In this document: positions 23,258-33,543 of the stretch, one piece after another
How the letters are laid out: every line of letters begins with the position of its first letter
Numbering within the stretch: position 1 is the first letter of the stretch
Origin: Puccinia triticina
Lineage: Eukaryota > Basidiomycota > Pucciniomycetes > Pucciniales > Pucciniaceae
DNA: 64,000 nt
Direction: 5' to 3'
NCBI RefSeq assembly: GCF_026914185.1
Contig: NC_070569.1
Location: 620,001 to 684,000 of the forward strand
Notes under the pieces: model-generated
The model's input: only the letters and a program-made list of their open reading frames with translations
Databases searched by the model: none
Told to the model about the DNA's origin: nothing
Position numbers and translations under genes: made by a program

Positions 23258-24040
23258 TCAACAGAGGGAGATTGCTTCGTCTGCCGTCTCCTGCTTGAAC
23301 TTCGAGATGTCGGAAAACGACTCTTCACCGTCTACCTCTACCCGAAACGCGAAGGCATTATTTCTGATTCTGATGTTGTATCTCAATGCAACCATGAAAC
23401 CGTGTTTCCGATGGAGGCGGTCACAATGGTTTTTGTGTTTGAGGATCCAATCTGCGAGTACTGGATAGTGGTATCGGTCCCTCATGGTTAGATGGAAGCA
23501 TCTGTGATTCAGAGTCCAGTCTGTGAAGGACTGGGAGAATTCGTCCGGGACTGGGAGACCGTGATAGCGTAACCCTTTCTCCGCAGCCGTCTCGTCGGTC
23601 TTGGGTCGATTTTGCGAGTGGTGGATGAGGGCTTTCTCCTGCCACTCGCGGTTGAAAATTGTTAGGGGGAGTGGTCCTTTGCACTCTAGCAAGAGTTTGT
23701 GGAAATACGAGGTGAACCCGCCATCGTCGTGCGAGTTGGAACGACCGACGATAAATTTCACACTTCGCACCTGAGTCGTCTCATCTGCCGCTGAGGGTCG
23801 CTTTTGGGGGACGACGGAGGGTTGGAAAACGACCTGGATGTCGCTGTCCACTGCGGTTTTCTTGGTCTTCGACTTGTCAGCTAAGACCGCCTCGTACATC
23901 TTGGAATAGCGGTCAATCGCGGCTTCGTCTCCGGCTTTCTTGGCCTTGATGAGCCTAGCCATGAGGAACGCGCGGGTTTCTCGGTCCTTTTCCTCTTCCG
24001 CACCAGACTCGTTCGTGATCATGGTTTTCTCGGACTGCAT
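23258..24040 (-). CDS. Gag-like protein of DIRS-like element
   Basis: 260 residues. The N-terminal third is charged (EEEKDRETRAF, KSKTKKTA). A more globular region follows with FTDWTLNHRCFHLTMRDRYHYPVLADWILKHKNHCDRLHRKHG. I recognise no zinc knuckle. Position upstream of the RT and the His/Trp-rich C-terminal half suit the ORF1 proteins of fungal DIRS-type elements. A structural role is inferred. Confidence 0.65.
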   Translation of the reverse strand: MQSEKTMITNESGAEEEKDRETRAFLMARLIKAKKAGDEAAIDRYSKMYEAVLADKSKTKKTAVDSDIQVVFQPSVVPQKRPSAADETTQVRSVKFIVGRSNSHDDGGFTSYFHKLLLECKGPLPLTIFNREWQEKALIHHSQNRPKTDETAAEKGLRYHGLPVPDEFSQSFTDWTLNHRCFHLTMRDRYHYPVLADWILKHKNHCDRLHRKHGFMVALRYNIRIRNNAFAFRVEVDGEESFSDISKFKQETADEAISLC

Positions 24041-24053
24041 CGGGACTTGGATG

Positions 24054-24079
24054 TTTTTTTTTTTTTTTTTTTTTTTTTT
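24054..24079. repeat. Poly(T) tract between the two gag ORFs
   Basis: A homopolymer of about 24 T on the plus strand (poly A in the sense of the element) separates the ORF ending at 24,096 from the one starting at 24,040. It could be a slippage site or a leader of the second ORF. It is also a place where assembly errors are likely. Confidence 0.8.
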
Positions 24080-24095
24080 GATTAGTTATCCGCAC

Positions 24096-24461
24096 TCATT
24101 CTGGAATTAGAGTAATCTTTTGCTTACCGCTAGGGCTTGCGATTATCTCCGTAATGTCCGGCTCTTTGAGGGTCTCTCGCGAGGGTTCCTCGGCCTCTTG
24201 CTCCGCTTGTTGCCCGGGTGGGTTGTTTTTGGTGGCGGCTCGGGTGACCGGTTTGGTGGTGGTTTTGGGGGCTTTGGGAGCTTTGGGCTGTTTCGGCGGA
24301 GCACCGGGAACTTGGGACGACGAGTTTGGAGTGCTCGTATTTGCGCCTGGTTCTGGGGGGGGAATTTGGTGGGCCGGCTGACTAGTCTCGCCCTGCGGGT
24401 GCGGGTTTTGAGCTGCGGCTTTCACGCTGTTCGAGGTGTCTTGGATGTTTAAATCTGACAT
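24096..24461 (-). CDS. Pro-rich N-terminal gag ORF of DIRS-like element
   Basis: 121 residues, low complexity and rich in Pro, Lys and Thr (PPKQPKAPKAPKTTTKPV). It ends with TLIPE and TGA just before the poly(A/T) run. It may be a separate small ORF or the displaced N-terminus of the following gag. No domain is recognisable. Confidence 0.45.
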   Translation of the reverse strand: MSDLNIQDTSNSVKAAAQNPHPQGETSQPAHQIPPPEPGANTSTPNSSSQVPGAPPKQPKAPKAPKTTTKPVTRAATKNNPPGQQAEQEAEEPSRETLKEPDITEIIASPSGKQKITLIPE

Positions 24462-25186
24462 CGGGGGTGTGGGGGGGTTGTGGCTTGGAAGGAGTGGGGA
24501 CGTGCGGTGGTTGGATGATGTGAAAGGTTCTGGCGGATGCGGGAAGATTGGTGGGTGGCAAACGAGGGGATTGAGACGGAAGGTGAGGGGATTGAGAGGA
24601 TTTCCGAGTGGAAGTGTAGATGATAGTCAGGGTTGTGGGCGTTTGGATGTGAGAGAGTTTAGGGAGTTTGTTAAGGTTGAAAGTTCGAGGAGTTTCTGAT
24701 GTGTAGAGTTGGTCTATCAAGGTTAATTTAACGGTTTATCCGAAATTCTGGGCTCTTATGGACGAGTTGAGGAGCTAGGAATTTCCAGGTGGAGAGCTGG
24801 AGGGAAAGGGGAAAGGACAGGAAGCCTCGTGAGTCTTTCTGGGGGGGGGGGGAACTGGAGTGAGGCCTCTAGGTAGGGATGAGGCTCGACCTCAACTTCC
24901 CCTTCCGCCCAGTATGCGCCTCGGTTCTTTCGGCCGTAGCTCGTGATGCTGTATTCAGCCATCTTCCACGCGCTTCGCCTACGCGGCGCATCTTTGGCGG
25001 GGCTGGGCGGCCACCATGGACTCCACCCACCTCCCGCTAGCGCTCCCGGTAACAAACATCAAAATTTCTTGTTTCGTTGACCGAGGGAAATGCCATATTT
25101 TTCATATCCCTCCGCATGCGGCATCTTGACAGATGTCAGATAAGGCCCAAGGCCAAATCCACCCCCGGAGCCAACATCCTCCAGTA
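24462..25186. other. 5' flank of DIRS-like element, spacer
   Basis: GC-skewed sequence with a G run at 24,841-24,851 and no recognisable gene. Part of it is probably the 5' untranslated end of the DIRS-like element. Confidence 0.4.
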
Positions 25187-26724
25187 CACCACGGGTGCAA
25201 AAAGATATTCCAAAGCCGGATTGAATCCGGCTTGGAAATATTTTCCAGTTCATTCAGAACGGACGTCGCTAGGAACGAGTCACAGCATCCGCGTTTGTGA
25301 TATTTTCAGAATATCTCAGGAACCACTCTTAGTGGTTTCTGAAATATTTTGCATAAATTTAGGAAATATTTTCCAGGATATTTCCCCCCAAATATTTTGA
25401 AAATATCTCAGAAACCACTCAGAGTGGTTTTTACAATTTTTTTCAAAGATATTCTTGATGATAAATCCAAAATATTTGGGGAAATATCTCCAATCCCACC
25501 ATATGTCCAGCAAAATATTTTGTTAATCAAATTTTATCACACAAAATATTCTGATAAACCATTTTTATTGTGCACAATATTCTGATAACCACATAATATT
25601 TCCAAAAACATTTCTGGGCATCGTCCAAATGGATGCCCGGTTATTTTGATTAAAAACAACAGACAAACAAGCATGAGACAAAAATAAAAGAGAAGAAATG
25701 AGCATTTGAACACTAGCTCTGGTGAATGGGTTCTCGAAGACGGTGTTGGGGTAGTACCACTTGGCAATGCAGGCAACCATCTGGGCCTCCTGCTGCTTGG
25801 TCTGCTTCCGCTGGAACTTATGGAGCGACTTCAATCGCGTGGTTGTAAGTATCTGAGCCCGGAAACAGCAAGTCCTCCGACAGACGCTCCTCATTTCCTT
25901 CCAAAACGGCAAATCTATCCTCCAAGCTTTCATTGTGCAATTGCAAGGAGAAAGCTGGGAAGGAAAGAAGATAGATCAAGACGTCAGCGGTCAAGCATCT
26001 GAAGCTGATGCGGTTACATGATTTAGAAAGAAGAAAACTTACAGATTTTTTGGCTGAACACTTCACCATCCACCCGCCCAATCAGTACAACCTAGCCTCG
26101 ATGACACCTTCACGGTTGTGATGACATGATGTTTCAGTCTCAAGGTATAGTGGCGAGGGAGTGTTTAGGAGAGGAGCCAGTTGAGGATGCAAAACTTGCG
26201 AGTACGAGTTGGGAGAAAGGGAAATCAGGCAGATCAAGACGGAGACCTGTGCGAGCTTGTGCAATGGACCATGATTCTCCAGTTGGTCGGAGTTTGGCAA
26301 GGGCTGTGTGAACCGCGGTGTTTCAACTCGGTGGGATATCACTGGGACAGTACACCAAAATATCTCTCAGAAAATTTCCTTTGACTAAGAGAAATGTTTC
26401 TGAGAACTTTTTGGGTGAAAGGAAATATTTCCTCCAACTTTGACCGGACAGAAGATATTTCTGCTGACTTTTGTAGGTGAAAGGAAATATTTCCTTGAAC
26501 TTTTTAAGGAAAGTAAATATTTTTTGGAACCTCTTTGGAAAAGTTCCAGGAAACATTTGGTTTCCCACAGAAATCAGAGGAAAAGTTTGATTACAAATAA
26601 AAATGGGCAGAAATATTTACAAAGGGGCTTCAAAAATATCTTTCCCAATTTTTCTCATAATATTTCCACAAACCAGCAGATTATTTTCAGACCGCATCCA
26701 AAAACTTTTAGTGCACCCGTGGTG
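25187..26724. mobile_element. TIR element with GGAAATATTTCC palindromes
   Basis: Ends CACCACGGGTGCA and its complement TGCACCCGTGGTG, each next to TA (25,185-25,186 and 26,725-26,726). The interior is filled on both sides with variants of GGAAATATTTCC and CCACTCTTAGTGG hairpins (25,300-25,620 and 26,340-26,700). The central part (25,700-26,300) is less repetitive but shows no transposase. The TA could be a Tc1/mariner-type duplication. Confidence 0.62.
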
Positions 26725-26726
26725 TA

Positions 26727-27062
26727 GGTGGTCTACACGTCGGGTAAGAGAAAAACCGAGTTCATATTCTGAACCGGAGTGCCTTTCTTACCCCACCAAG
26801 CAGTGCCCATGACCACCGGCCGCTGCCCTCTGCCAGTATGGGGGCCAGGGAGGGGCCGACAGAGGGCTGGGTTGTCATCCCAGGCAGAAGTAAACATCAA
26901 AGTTTCATTTAAATTTGGGTGGTGAGTTTTTTGTGCATGTGCTTAAATAACCTTGAATGCAAGGTTTGCCCTAAGTTTGGTGCAAACTGTGATTTTAGGT
27001 TAAGTGCATAACGAAACCAGAATTTGAGGAAAAAATCCAAGCATTCTAGAAAAGACAATATG
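26727..27062. other. Short spacer, no gene seen
   Basis: It includes a GC-rich imperfect palindrome around CTGCCCTCTGCCAG...CCGACAGAGGGC at 26,820-26,870. No ORF of note. Confidence 0.4.
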
Positions 27063-27064
27063 TA

Positions 27065-27270
27065 CAGCTATGCCGGAAAAGCTTGCCCTCTTGGCCAGGA
27101 TTTTCCACCGGAAAATCCTGCTGGATTTGCCAAAACTGCGGGAACTGTGCAGATACTATCTGCACAGTTCTGATACATACATATGTAGGCTAGCACGCAA
27201 TCACCAGCAAGCCTAGGCAAGGCCCCACAAACCGTCCGATGTCCAAGCCGTGGGTCCGTTCAATGCCGCC
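27065..27270 (+). repeat. Left 205-bp terminal inverted repeat
   Basis: It contains two internal palindromes, GGATTTTCCACCGGAAAATCC and CTGTGCAGATACTATCTGCA, then TATGTAGGCTAGC and the ATG at 27,239. Similarity to the right copy stops just after MSKPWVRSMPP. The palindromes are identical in both copies and may be transposase or promoter sites; that role is inferred. Confidence 0.85.
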
Positions 27271-29194
27271 ACCAGGATCACCCCAGCCAGCCAATTCCAA
27301 ACCGGAAATGCCCCATGGTCATATTCAATATTGACGATATTGCGGCTGGTTTTTTCTCCTCCCCTTCAGGTTTGTTCCATCCCCCTCCCACCATCCGCCG
27401 GTCGAATCGGTGTTCTTTTCCATCCGGTTTGTTCCATCCCTCTCCCGCCATCATCCCGGTCAATTCAGCAAGCAAAGCACCATGGGTTAGTTCTCCATTT
27501 TTCCCCTTCGCCTCCATCAGTCGCTGATCTGATCTGCTTCATCATCCCCCAGAAGACCTCCCCAACGCTGAAGCCCTGTTGACAGACCCTGGCTGCAAGT
27601 TGGTCCCCAAGACACAAGAGGCGCTGCCACCTAGCCGAATTACACCTGTGCTCATCGACTATGTGCTTTACGTCAAGAATCCCGCCTATCAACCACCATT
27701 GAACAGCCACGGTTGATCCACCTCCCAACCGGCCAAGCAATGGAACAAAATGGTCCAAAAGCCCAATATAGGCCCCTTGGCTATCAATTTGGAGGCGTGT
27801 ACGTGGCGCTTCTTCCAAAACCAGGTTATTGTCCACATCTGTGGAAACAAGGAACACATGGCAAAGTTCCTAGACGAAGTGAATGCCCTCGGCAAGATTA
27901 CTTGGTACAGTTTGGTTTATGGACACGCAACGTATGGCGTCTCCCACCTTTTTCAGGTCAAGAATGCCAGCGACTTCAGTGAGATCACTAAGGCATCCGC
28001 TGCTGCCCCCAACAAGAAGGTTGGTTTCAAAATAACAATGGTCAACCCTTGTGAAGATCAGAAGTATAGTGCAAAGGTTAGTGAGCTGATTTATTCGAGC
28101 TGATTTATTCCTTTGCCTAACATACTGAAATATTGTGTGGTCTACAGGAAGCCCAAATTGACACGGCACTGATGATGAAGTACGGACCTCCTGAGCAACA
28201 TGCTATTCTGGAGCGGGAACAGTGCTGCCTAGCTGCAAATGTAAGTACATGCACTTACATTTGCTTTTGGCATGAGCTGATTTGGTTTATCACTTTACCA
28301 CCCTACCAGCCAAAAGCAGATATAGATCCAATCAACCCCGTGGTGGCCAAGATCCGATTGAAGTGCGTCGCACATACGGCTGGGGGAAAAGAGGCCCAAG
28401 CCCTGGTATTTACCTGCCCAGAGGACCCGACCCGCACAATGCTCCTTCCATTCAAACAGCTGTGGGCATGGGCCCAAGCCATTGTCAATAACAAACCCGG
28501 CGTTGATTACGACCACCCCCCAAAATCGGAACTCTTTGTGTGGCAATTGATCAAGAAATCTGTCCCGGTGGGCCCCTCAGGCCGGCTTGACAAGCGAGGT
28601 CCGAATGAATCCCTTGCTGTGAAACCGCCAAAGCGAGTCGCATCCTTTGGGTCTTCAATCTCCAGCAACTCCATCTTGGTTGGCATCAGTCAATCCCCGT
28701 CTGCTCAGTTGAATGGTGATGCAGATGATGAGATTGAGGTCCTCCCAAACGTGGCAAGCCCCCGTCCTTGTACAAGCTACCCAAACGCCCATCCGGATAC
28801 CCCTCTACCTTTGACCATTGGTGGCTCTGAATACTTTCCATCTGGTTTAAGTGCTATCCAGCCTTCGCCCATCTGGTCCTACTACTCCGCTTTCCCATCC
28901 ATTCCAGCCCCGCTTGTCCCTGAAAGTCCCGCAATGGAGAACATCAGCCTGGAGACATTCCTCTCCGAGGCAAACATCCCAGATGACAACCACATGACCC
29001 GCCTCTGCTTGGAGCTCCACAGGATTCACAACTGGACGTATTTCAGGGCATCAAGCAAGCTTCAACTTATCCAGTTGGGATTTACTTCGGGCGTCACCCG
29101 CTCCCTTTGCAAAGGCGTGCCACGCTTGTTTCAGCGCTACAGAGAGATCTCTCCTTCCCCCAAGTCCCAGGAAGACCACTTGCAATCTAATTAG
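27239..29194 (+). CDS. Unknown multi-exon protein of the large TIR element
   Basis: The start MSKPWVRSMPPPGSPQPANS lies inside the TIR. A first intron (27,318-27,369) and a Pro-rich exon GLFHPPPTIRRS are likely. The next junction does not keep frame in any way I tried, so the 5' part may be damaged. Strong coding blocks follow: PLAINLEACTWRFFQNQVIV (27,767 on), an intron at 28,079-28,148, EAQIDTALMMKYG, an intron near 28,242-28,310, then an uninterrupted exon to 29,194. That exon has a Ser/Pro-rich middle and a C-terminal module ENISLETFLSEANIPDDN...WTYFRASS...LGFTSGVTRSLCKGVPRLFQR, which looks like a SAM-type helical domain. A related module occurs near 56.4-56.6 kb. I do not recognise the family; it may be a rust-restricted transposon cargo or accessory gene. 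Confidence 0.55.
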
Positions 29195-29230
29195 GTCCTC
29201 AGCACCTTCCTCCTATTTTGTCAATCTATC

Positions 29231-29370
29231 TACTGTTATCTCAACCTTCCTTCTGCTGACTGATTTATTGATTGTCGCCTGATCTATCTATCTGTCCACT
29301 AAAAAACCAACAAAAACTGTTATCTCAACCTTCTGCTGACTGATTTATTGATTGTCGCCTGATCTACTAA
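29231..29370. repeat. Tandem duplication in 3' flank
   Basis: A segment of about 60 bases, CTGTTATCTCAACCTTC to ATTGTCGCCTGATCT, is present twice in tandem, the second time slightly shortened. Confidence 0.75.
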
Positions 29371-29443
29371 AAAACCAACCAAATCTGCCCATTCAAAAAC
29401 TGTTTCCCATGATATCTCAAAGTGCGCAATACATACATACATA

Positions 29444-29840
29444 CGTCTCACAGCTTGGTTTTCCAGCGGCAGTGCTCTTTTGACCAAGTCCTTGCATTTG
29501 GTTATAGGCGAGGACATGTGCCCTTTTTGAGCGGATCTGTAGGTCTCACAGCTTGCCTGCTCGGCGGCAGTCATATTTTTGAACAAGTCCTCCCTTTTCA
29601 ATATGGCCTGAGTCGAAAAGCATTGACTGGTGCCCTTGTCCAAGCCCAAAAGCAAGGACTTGTGCCCTTTTTGGGTGGATCTGTAGACCTCATGGCTCGG
29701 CTGCTTGGCAGCAGTCATTTTTTTGACCAAGTCCTTGCCTTTTGATATGGTCTGAGTCAAAAAGCGAGGACTTGTGCCCTTTTTGGGCGGATCTGCAGGT
29801 CTCACAGTTTGCCTGCTTGGTGGCAGGGCTTTCTTGTACA
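29444..29840. repeat. Tandem repeat, three units of 100-140 bp
   Basis: Each unit carries AGGTCTCACAGCTTGCCTGC, then TTTGACCAAGTCCTTGCCTT and GACTTGTGCCCTTTTTGGGC. The minus-strand ORF through it (TYRSAQKGHKSS periods) comes from the repetition. Confidence 0.75.
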
Positions 29841-29862
29841 TTTGCCCAGGTCTCACATTTTA

Positions 29863-30034
29863 GGGAGTTGAAAAATTGACTTCCAGGAATTAATAAATCG
29901 ACTCCCAAACGTCGTTTACGTCGCGCGGACCGTCTCGGGACGTCTCCCCCGGGTCCGCGCGACCTCGCGCGGCCCCAAAAGCATTTTGGGAGTTGATTTA
30001 TTAATTCCCCTCTCAAGGATGGGAGTCGATACAT
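29863..30034. mobile_element. Small GGGAGTTGA MITE, copy A
   Basis: About 170 bases from GGGAGTTGAAAAATTGAC to GGGAGTCGATACAT. Subterminal palindromes of GGAGTCGATTTATTAATTCC type flank a CpG-rich core (CGTCTCGGGACGTCTCCCCC). A second copy in opposite orientation lies at 42,280-42,451. The CFWGRARSRGPGGD reading frame shared by the two is carried along with the DNA and need not be coding. Confidence 0.75.
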
Positions 30035-30041
30035 TAATTTA

Positions 30042-31794
30042 GGCCCCGTTTGGACGCCCGGTGTGATATGATAAATTGCATAATAAAATACATAACACCC
30101 AATGTGAAATCCAACTGTAATAAACCCAATCAAAAAATCATCAGATTTATAACATGTCTGTTTGGACATCCACTCCAGAATACATTTGAGTCCATTTATG
30201 ACAGGACTGTTTGGCAAACCAAGGCAGGCAGAGCTATATATGTATGTAGGCTGGAGGAGTACTTACTACACACCCTCTTGATGACCGGTCAACCGGTCTC
30301 AAACAGGAAGGACACAGCCTCTTGATGACCGGTCAACCGGTCTCAAAGAGGAAGGACACAGCCTCTTGATGACCGGTCAACCAGTCATCGAAGAGCCCAC
30401 ATCAACAGCTTCTGGATGGCTGGTTTGACAGGCCATCCAGAGGACACCCTCTTGATGACCGTTCAACCGGTCATTGAAGAGGACTTCACCTCTCAATGAC
30501 CAGTCAAACGGTCATTGAAGAGCACACCACCACCTCGTGATGAATAGAGAGGGATGAGTCCCTCTCAATGACCGGTTGACGGGTCATCGAAGAGGACTTC
30601 ACCTCTCGATGACCCGACCAGTCATCGAGAGGGACACTATGTACACCCTCTTGATGACCGGACCAGTCGTCGGGAGGGACTCTACACCCTCTCGATGACC
30701 CAACCAGTCATCGAGAGGGACTCTACACCCTCTCAATGACCGGTCAACTCGATATCCGGTCAACCATCTTGATTTGACCGGTCATCGAGAGGGACTCACC
30801 CTCTCGATGACTGCTTGACCGGTCATCGAGAGGGACTCTACACCCTCCCGATATCCGGTCGTTCTTGATGACCGGTCAAGCAGTCATTGAGAGGGATTCT
30901 ACACCCTCTTGATGACTGGTTGACCGGATATCGAGAGGGTGTAAAGTCCCTCTCGATGACCGGTCAAGCAGTCATCGAGTGGGATTCTACACCCTCTTGA
31001 TGAGTGTAAAATCCCTCTTGATAAGACTGGTTGACCGGATATTGAGAACTCACCCTCTCGATGACTGGTTGACCGGATATCGAGAGGGTGTAGAGTCCCT
31101 CTTGATGACCGGTCAAGCAGTCATTGAGAGGGACTCTACACCCTCTCAATGACCGGTCAAGCAGTCATCGAGAAGGATTCTACACCCTCTCGATGAGTGG
31201 TTGACCGGTCATCGAGAGGGTGTAGAGTCCCTCTCGATGACTGGTCGGGTCATTGAGAGGTGAAGTCCTCTTCGATGACCCGTCAACCGGTCATTATCAA
31301 GAGGGTGGAGAGTCCCTCTCGATGACTGGTCGGGTCATCGAGAGGGTGTAGAGTCCCTCCCAATGACTGGTCCGGTCATCGAGAGGGTGTAGAATCCCTC
31401 TCAATGACTGGTCAAGCAGTCATTGAGAGGGTGAGTCCCTCTCGATGACCGGTCAAGCAGTGATCAAGAGGAACGTTGTGTCCTCTGGATGGCCTCTCCA
31501 ATTGGCCATCCAGAGGTTGTTGTGCCCTCTTCGATGACCGTTTGACCGGTCATTGAGAGGTTGTGTAGTACTCCTCTAGATGACAGTACATATAGCCATT
31601 TATCACCCGGAAATAGAGGTCAGGACCTCTATTTCCGAAATGGCTGGGGGAATAAATTTCCCGTCATACCAAGTAATGAATTTTGTGATATGACTGGCCG
31701 GCCCAAACACATATCAATGAGGTGTTATACCCCGAGCCCCCCCGGTTATAAGTCGCGCAATTTATAACCAAAATTGGGGCGTCCAAACAGGGCC
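30042..31794. mobile_element. PIF/Harbinger-like MITE swollen by minisatellite
   Basis: Inverted ends GGCCCCGTTTGGACGCCC and, reversed, GGCCCTGTTTGGACGCCCC, with TTA on both sides (30,039-30,041 and 31,795-31,797). GGCCYTGTTTGG ends and a TWA duplication match Tourist-type PIF/Harbinger MITEs. Short AT-rich arms (TGATAAATTGCATAAT, GCGCAATTTATAACC) lie next to each end. Nearly all the rest is a 1.3-kb minisatellite. No coding sequence. Confidence 0.82.
30270..31560. repeat. GACCGGTCATCGAGAGGG minisatellite, inverted units
   Basis: Dozens of copies of CTCTCGATGACCGGTC and its reverse complement alternate, often linked by GACTCTACACC. GACCGGTC is itself palindromic, so units pair within and between themselves. 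A few units carry GGATGGCCTCTCCAATTGGC variants. Units at the array edges are the most diverged. Confidence 0.9.
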
Positions 31795-31798
31795 TTAA

Positions 31799-32757
31799 CA
31801 AAAAATGACGGAATATACAAAAAAAATTATATCTTGTCACTGTTGTACCCAAAAGCCCTAAAAGCTTTAAAGCAATATAAATACACTCTTTAGAGAATAT
31901 TGTGAGCTTCAAGGGAGACCCTGTGTAGCCGGGGGGCGGATTTGGCAGATTTCCTACTAAGGCAAACCCCCGAAACCTTATCTACGGTGCTCCAAACGGC
32001 CCCAAAGTTTTTCTGCTATAAGAATACACTCTCTAGAAAACATTATTGGCTCCAAGGAGGTATTACACATCAGGCACACCTTCTATTGACCGTGGTGTAG
32101 CGTAGCGCAGCGCAAATGCACTATTTTTTTGTGTAGCATTAGGGCAATCACAGGTATCTGCGCTGAAACTACACTGTAGTCTTAAATACCTTTGCACCCT
32201 GTGCGTGTAGCTTTAGCGCAGATGCGCGCGATTGCGCCAACGCTACACTAAAAAATAGCGCATTTGCGCTGCGCTACGCTACATCACGGTCAATAGAAGG
32301 TGTGCCTGATGTGTAATACCTCCTTGGAGCCTATGATGTTTTCTAGAGAGTGTATTCTTATAGCAGAAAAAATTTGGGGCCGTTTGGAGCACTGTAGATA
32401 AGTTTTTGGGGGTTTGCCTTAGTAGGAAATCTGCCAAATCCGCCCCCCGGCTACACAGGGTCTCCCTGAGGAGTACTAATTACGTGAAGCTCAAAATATT
32501 CTTTCAAGAGTGTATTTTTATAGCTAAAAAAATTTGGGGCCGTTTGGAGCACCGTAGATAAGGTTTCGGGGGTTTGCCTTAGTAGGAAATCTGCCAAATC
32601 CGCCCCCCGGCTACACAGGGTCTCCCTGAGGAGTACTAATGCCGTGAAGCTCACAATATTCTCTAAAGAGTGTATTTATATTGCTGTAAAGCTTTTAGGG
32701 CTTTTGGGTACAACAGTGACAAGATATAATTTTTTTTGCATATTCTGTCATTTTTTG
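31799..32757. mobile_element. Fold-back element with TTAA borders
   Basis: Two arms of more than 300 bases are inverted copies of each other, from CAAAAAATGAC inward to AGCGTAGCGCAGCGCAAATG. TTAA flanks both ends (31,795-31,798 and 32,758-32,761), as in piggyBac-type insertions, but no transposase is present. The right arm has an extra tandem copy of about 155 bases (GGCCGTTTGGAGC to GAGGAGTACTAAT at 32,383-32,481 and 32,540-32,638). The loop holds a GCGC-rich block related to that at 4.0 kb. The left TTAA overlaps the TTA duplication of the neighbouring PIF-like element. Confidence 0.8.
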
Positions 32758-33324
32758 TTAAATTAACTAGAGGCCAAGGCGGCTTCGCCGCTGCAAACTT
32801 TAGCTTCAGTTGACTCACCTTCTCTAGTTACTCTCCCTGTCTACCCAGCATTCAAATCTCAGGCCCCCCCCATTTAGCCTCCAAGTTTAACTCCATACAA
32901 ATATATCCAATCCTTCCCTGAGACACATCAGGTTTTCCCTGCAAGGCTGACCCCCCCCCCCCCACTATTACGCCCATCCATTTATAGAAAAGTTTCATCA
33001 AAAATAACTCCTTCCCAAGCATGAAAAAAAAGAAAATCATTCCAAATTTTCTAGGACCTGTTTATAGCCCAGAATCTCTTAGCTTTGAGCACTTGTGTCC
33101 CAGCCACAGTGGTATAGCAGGAGGGCTCAATTGTATGTAGGTGACCTTAGTTTCCCTAAGGTGATTGTATATGTGTATTATGACTTGAGATAAAGTTTGG
33201 CTGGTACCTTTAGAATTCATGCTTGCTCCTGTGCACAGCCAACCTCTCCAGGAACTTGTATTATCCTGGATACATAACTGAAAAACAAGAGACATTCTTT
33301 TGCTGGCTCACAGGCAGTTGATTT

Positions 33325-33540
33325 CACTGCCAGCATAATTGGCTGGGTTGAGGTTATCCCAGTTAAACTGGGATGCACTCAACCAATTTAAACTTGGATG
33401 ATCTCAACTGATGGAATATAAATCCAAGGTACCCCCCTTGGGTTTATATTAAATTGGTTGAGATCAACCAAGTTTAAATTGGTTGAGTGCATTCCAGTTA
33501 AGCTGGGATGAATTCAACCCAGCCAAATATACTGGCAGTG
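33325..33540. mobile_element. CACTA-like MITE, 216 bp
   Basis: Ends CACTGCCAGCATAATTGGCT and, reversed, CACTGCCAGTATATTTGGCT, with TTT on both sides (33,322-33,324 and 33,541-33,543). A CACT terminus and a 3-bp duplication fit CACTA elements. The arms continue with GGTTGA...CCCAGTT and meet at a short loop, so the whole element is a hairpin. Confidence 0.75.
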
Positions 33541-33543
33541 TTT

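Larger units (their letters stand above)
19688..24461 (-). mobile_element. DIRS/Ngaro-like tyrosine-recombinase retrotransposon
   Basis: In minus-strand order there are two gag-type ORFs, a reverse transcriptase with RNase H, and a tyrosine recombinase. That set defines YR retrotransposons, which integrate through a circular intermediate and make no target duplication. There is no DDE integrase and no LTR pair. I saw no methyltransferase domain, which favours a Ngaro/PAT-type relative over classical DIRS1. The coordinates cover the ORFs only; the terminal or split repeats were not found, and the true ends are probably 0.3-0.6 kb further out on each side. Confidence 0.85.

Noticed and set aside
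29690..30217. A 175-codon minus ORF and its relative at 42,298-42,507 sharing CFWGRARSRGPGGD
   Set aside because: The shared part is exactly the 170-bp mobile element present twice; the remainder comes from a tandem repeat. Similarity is explained at DNA level.
30270..31560. Array of regularly spaced palindromic repeats resembling a CRISPR
   Set aside because: Units alternate in orientation, spacers are not unique, the context is a MITE in a eukaryotic genome and there are no cas genes.
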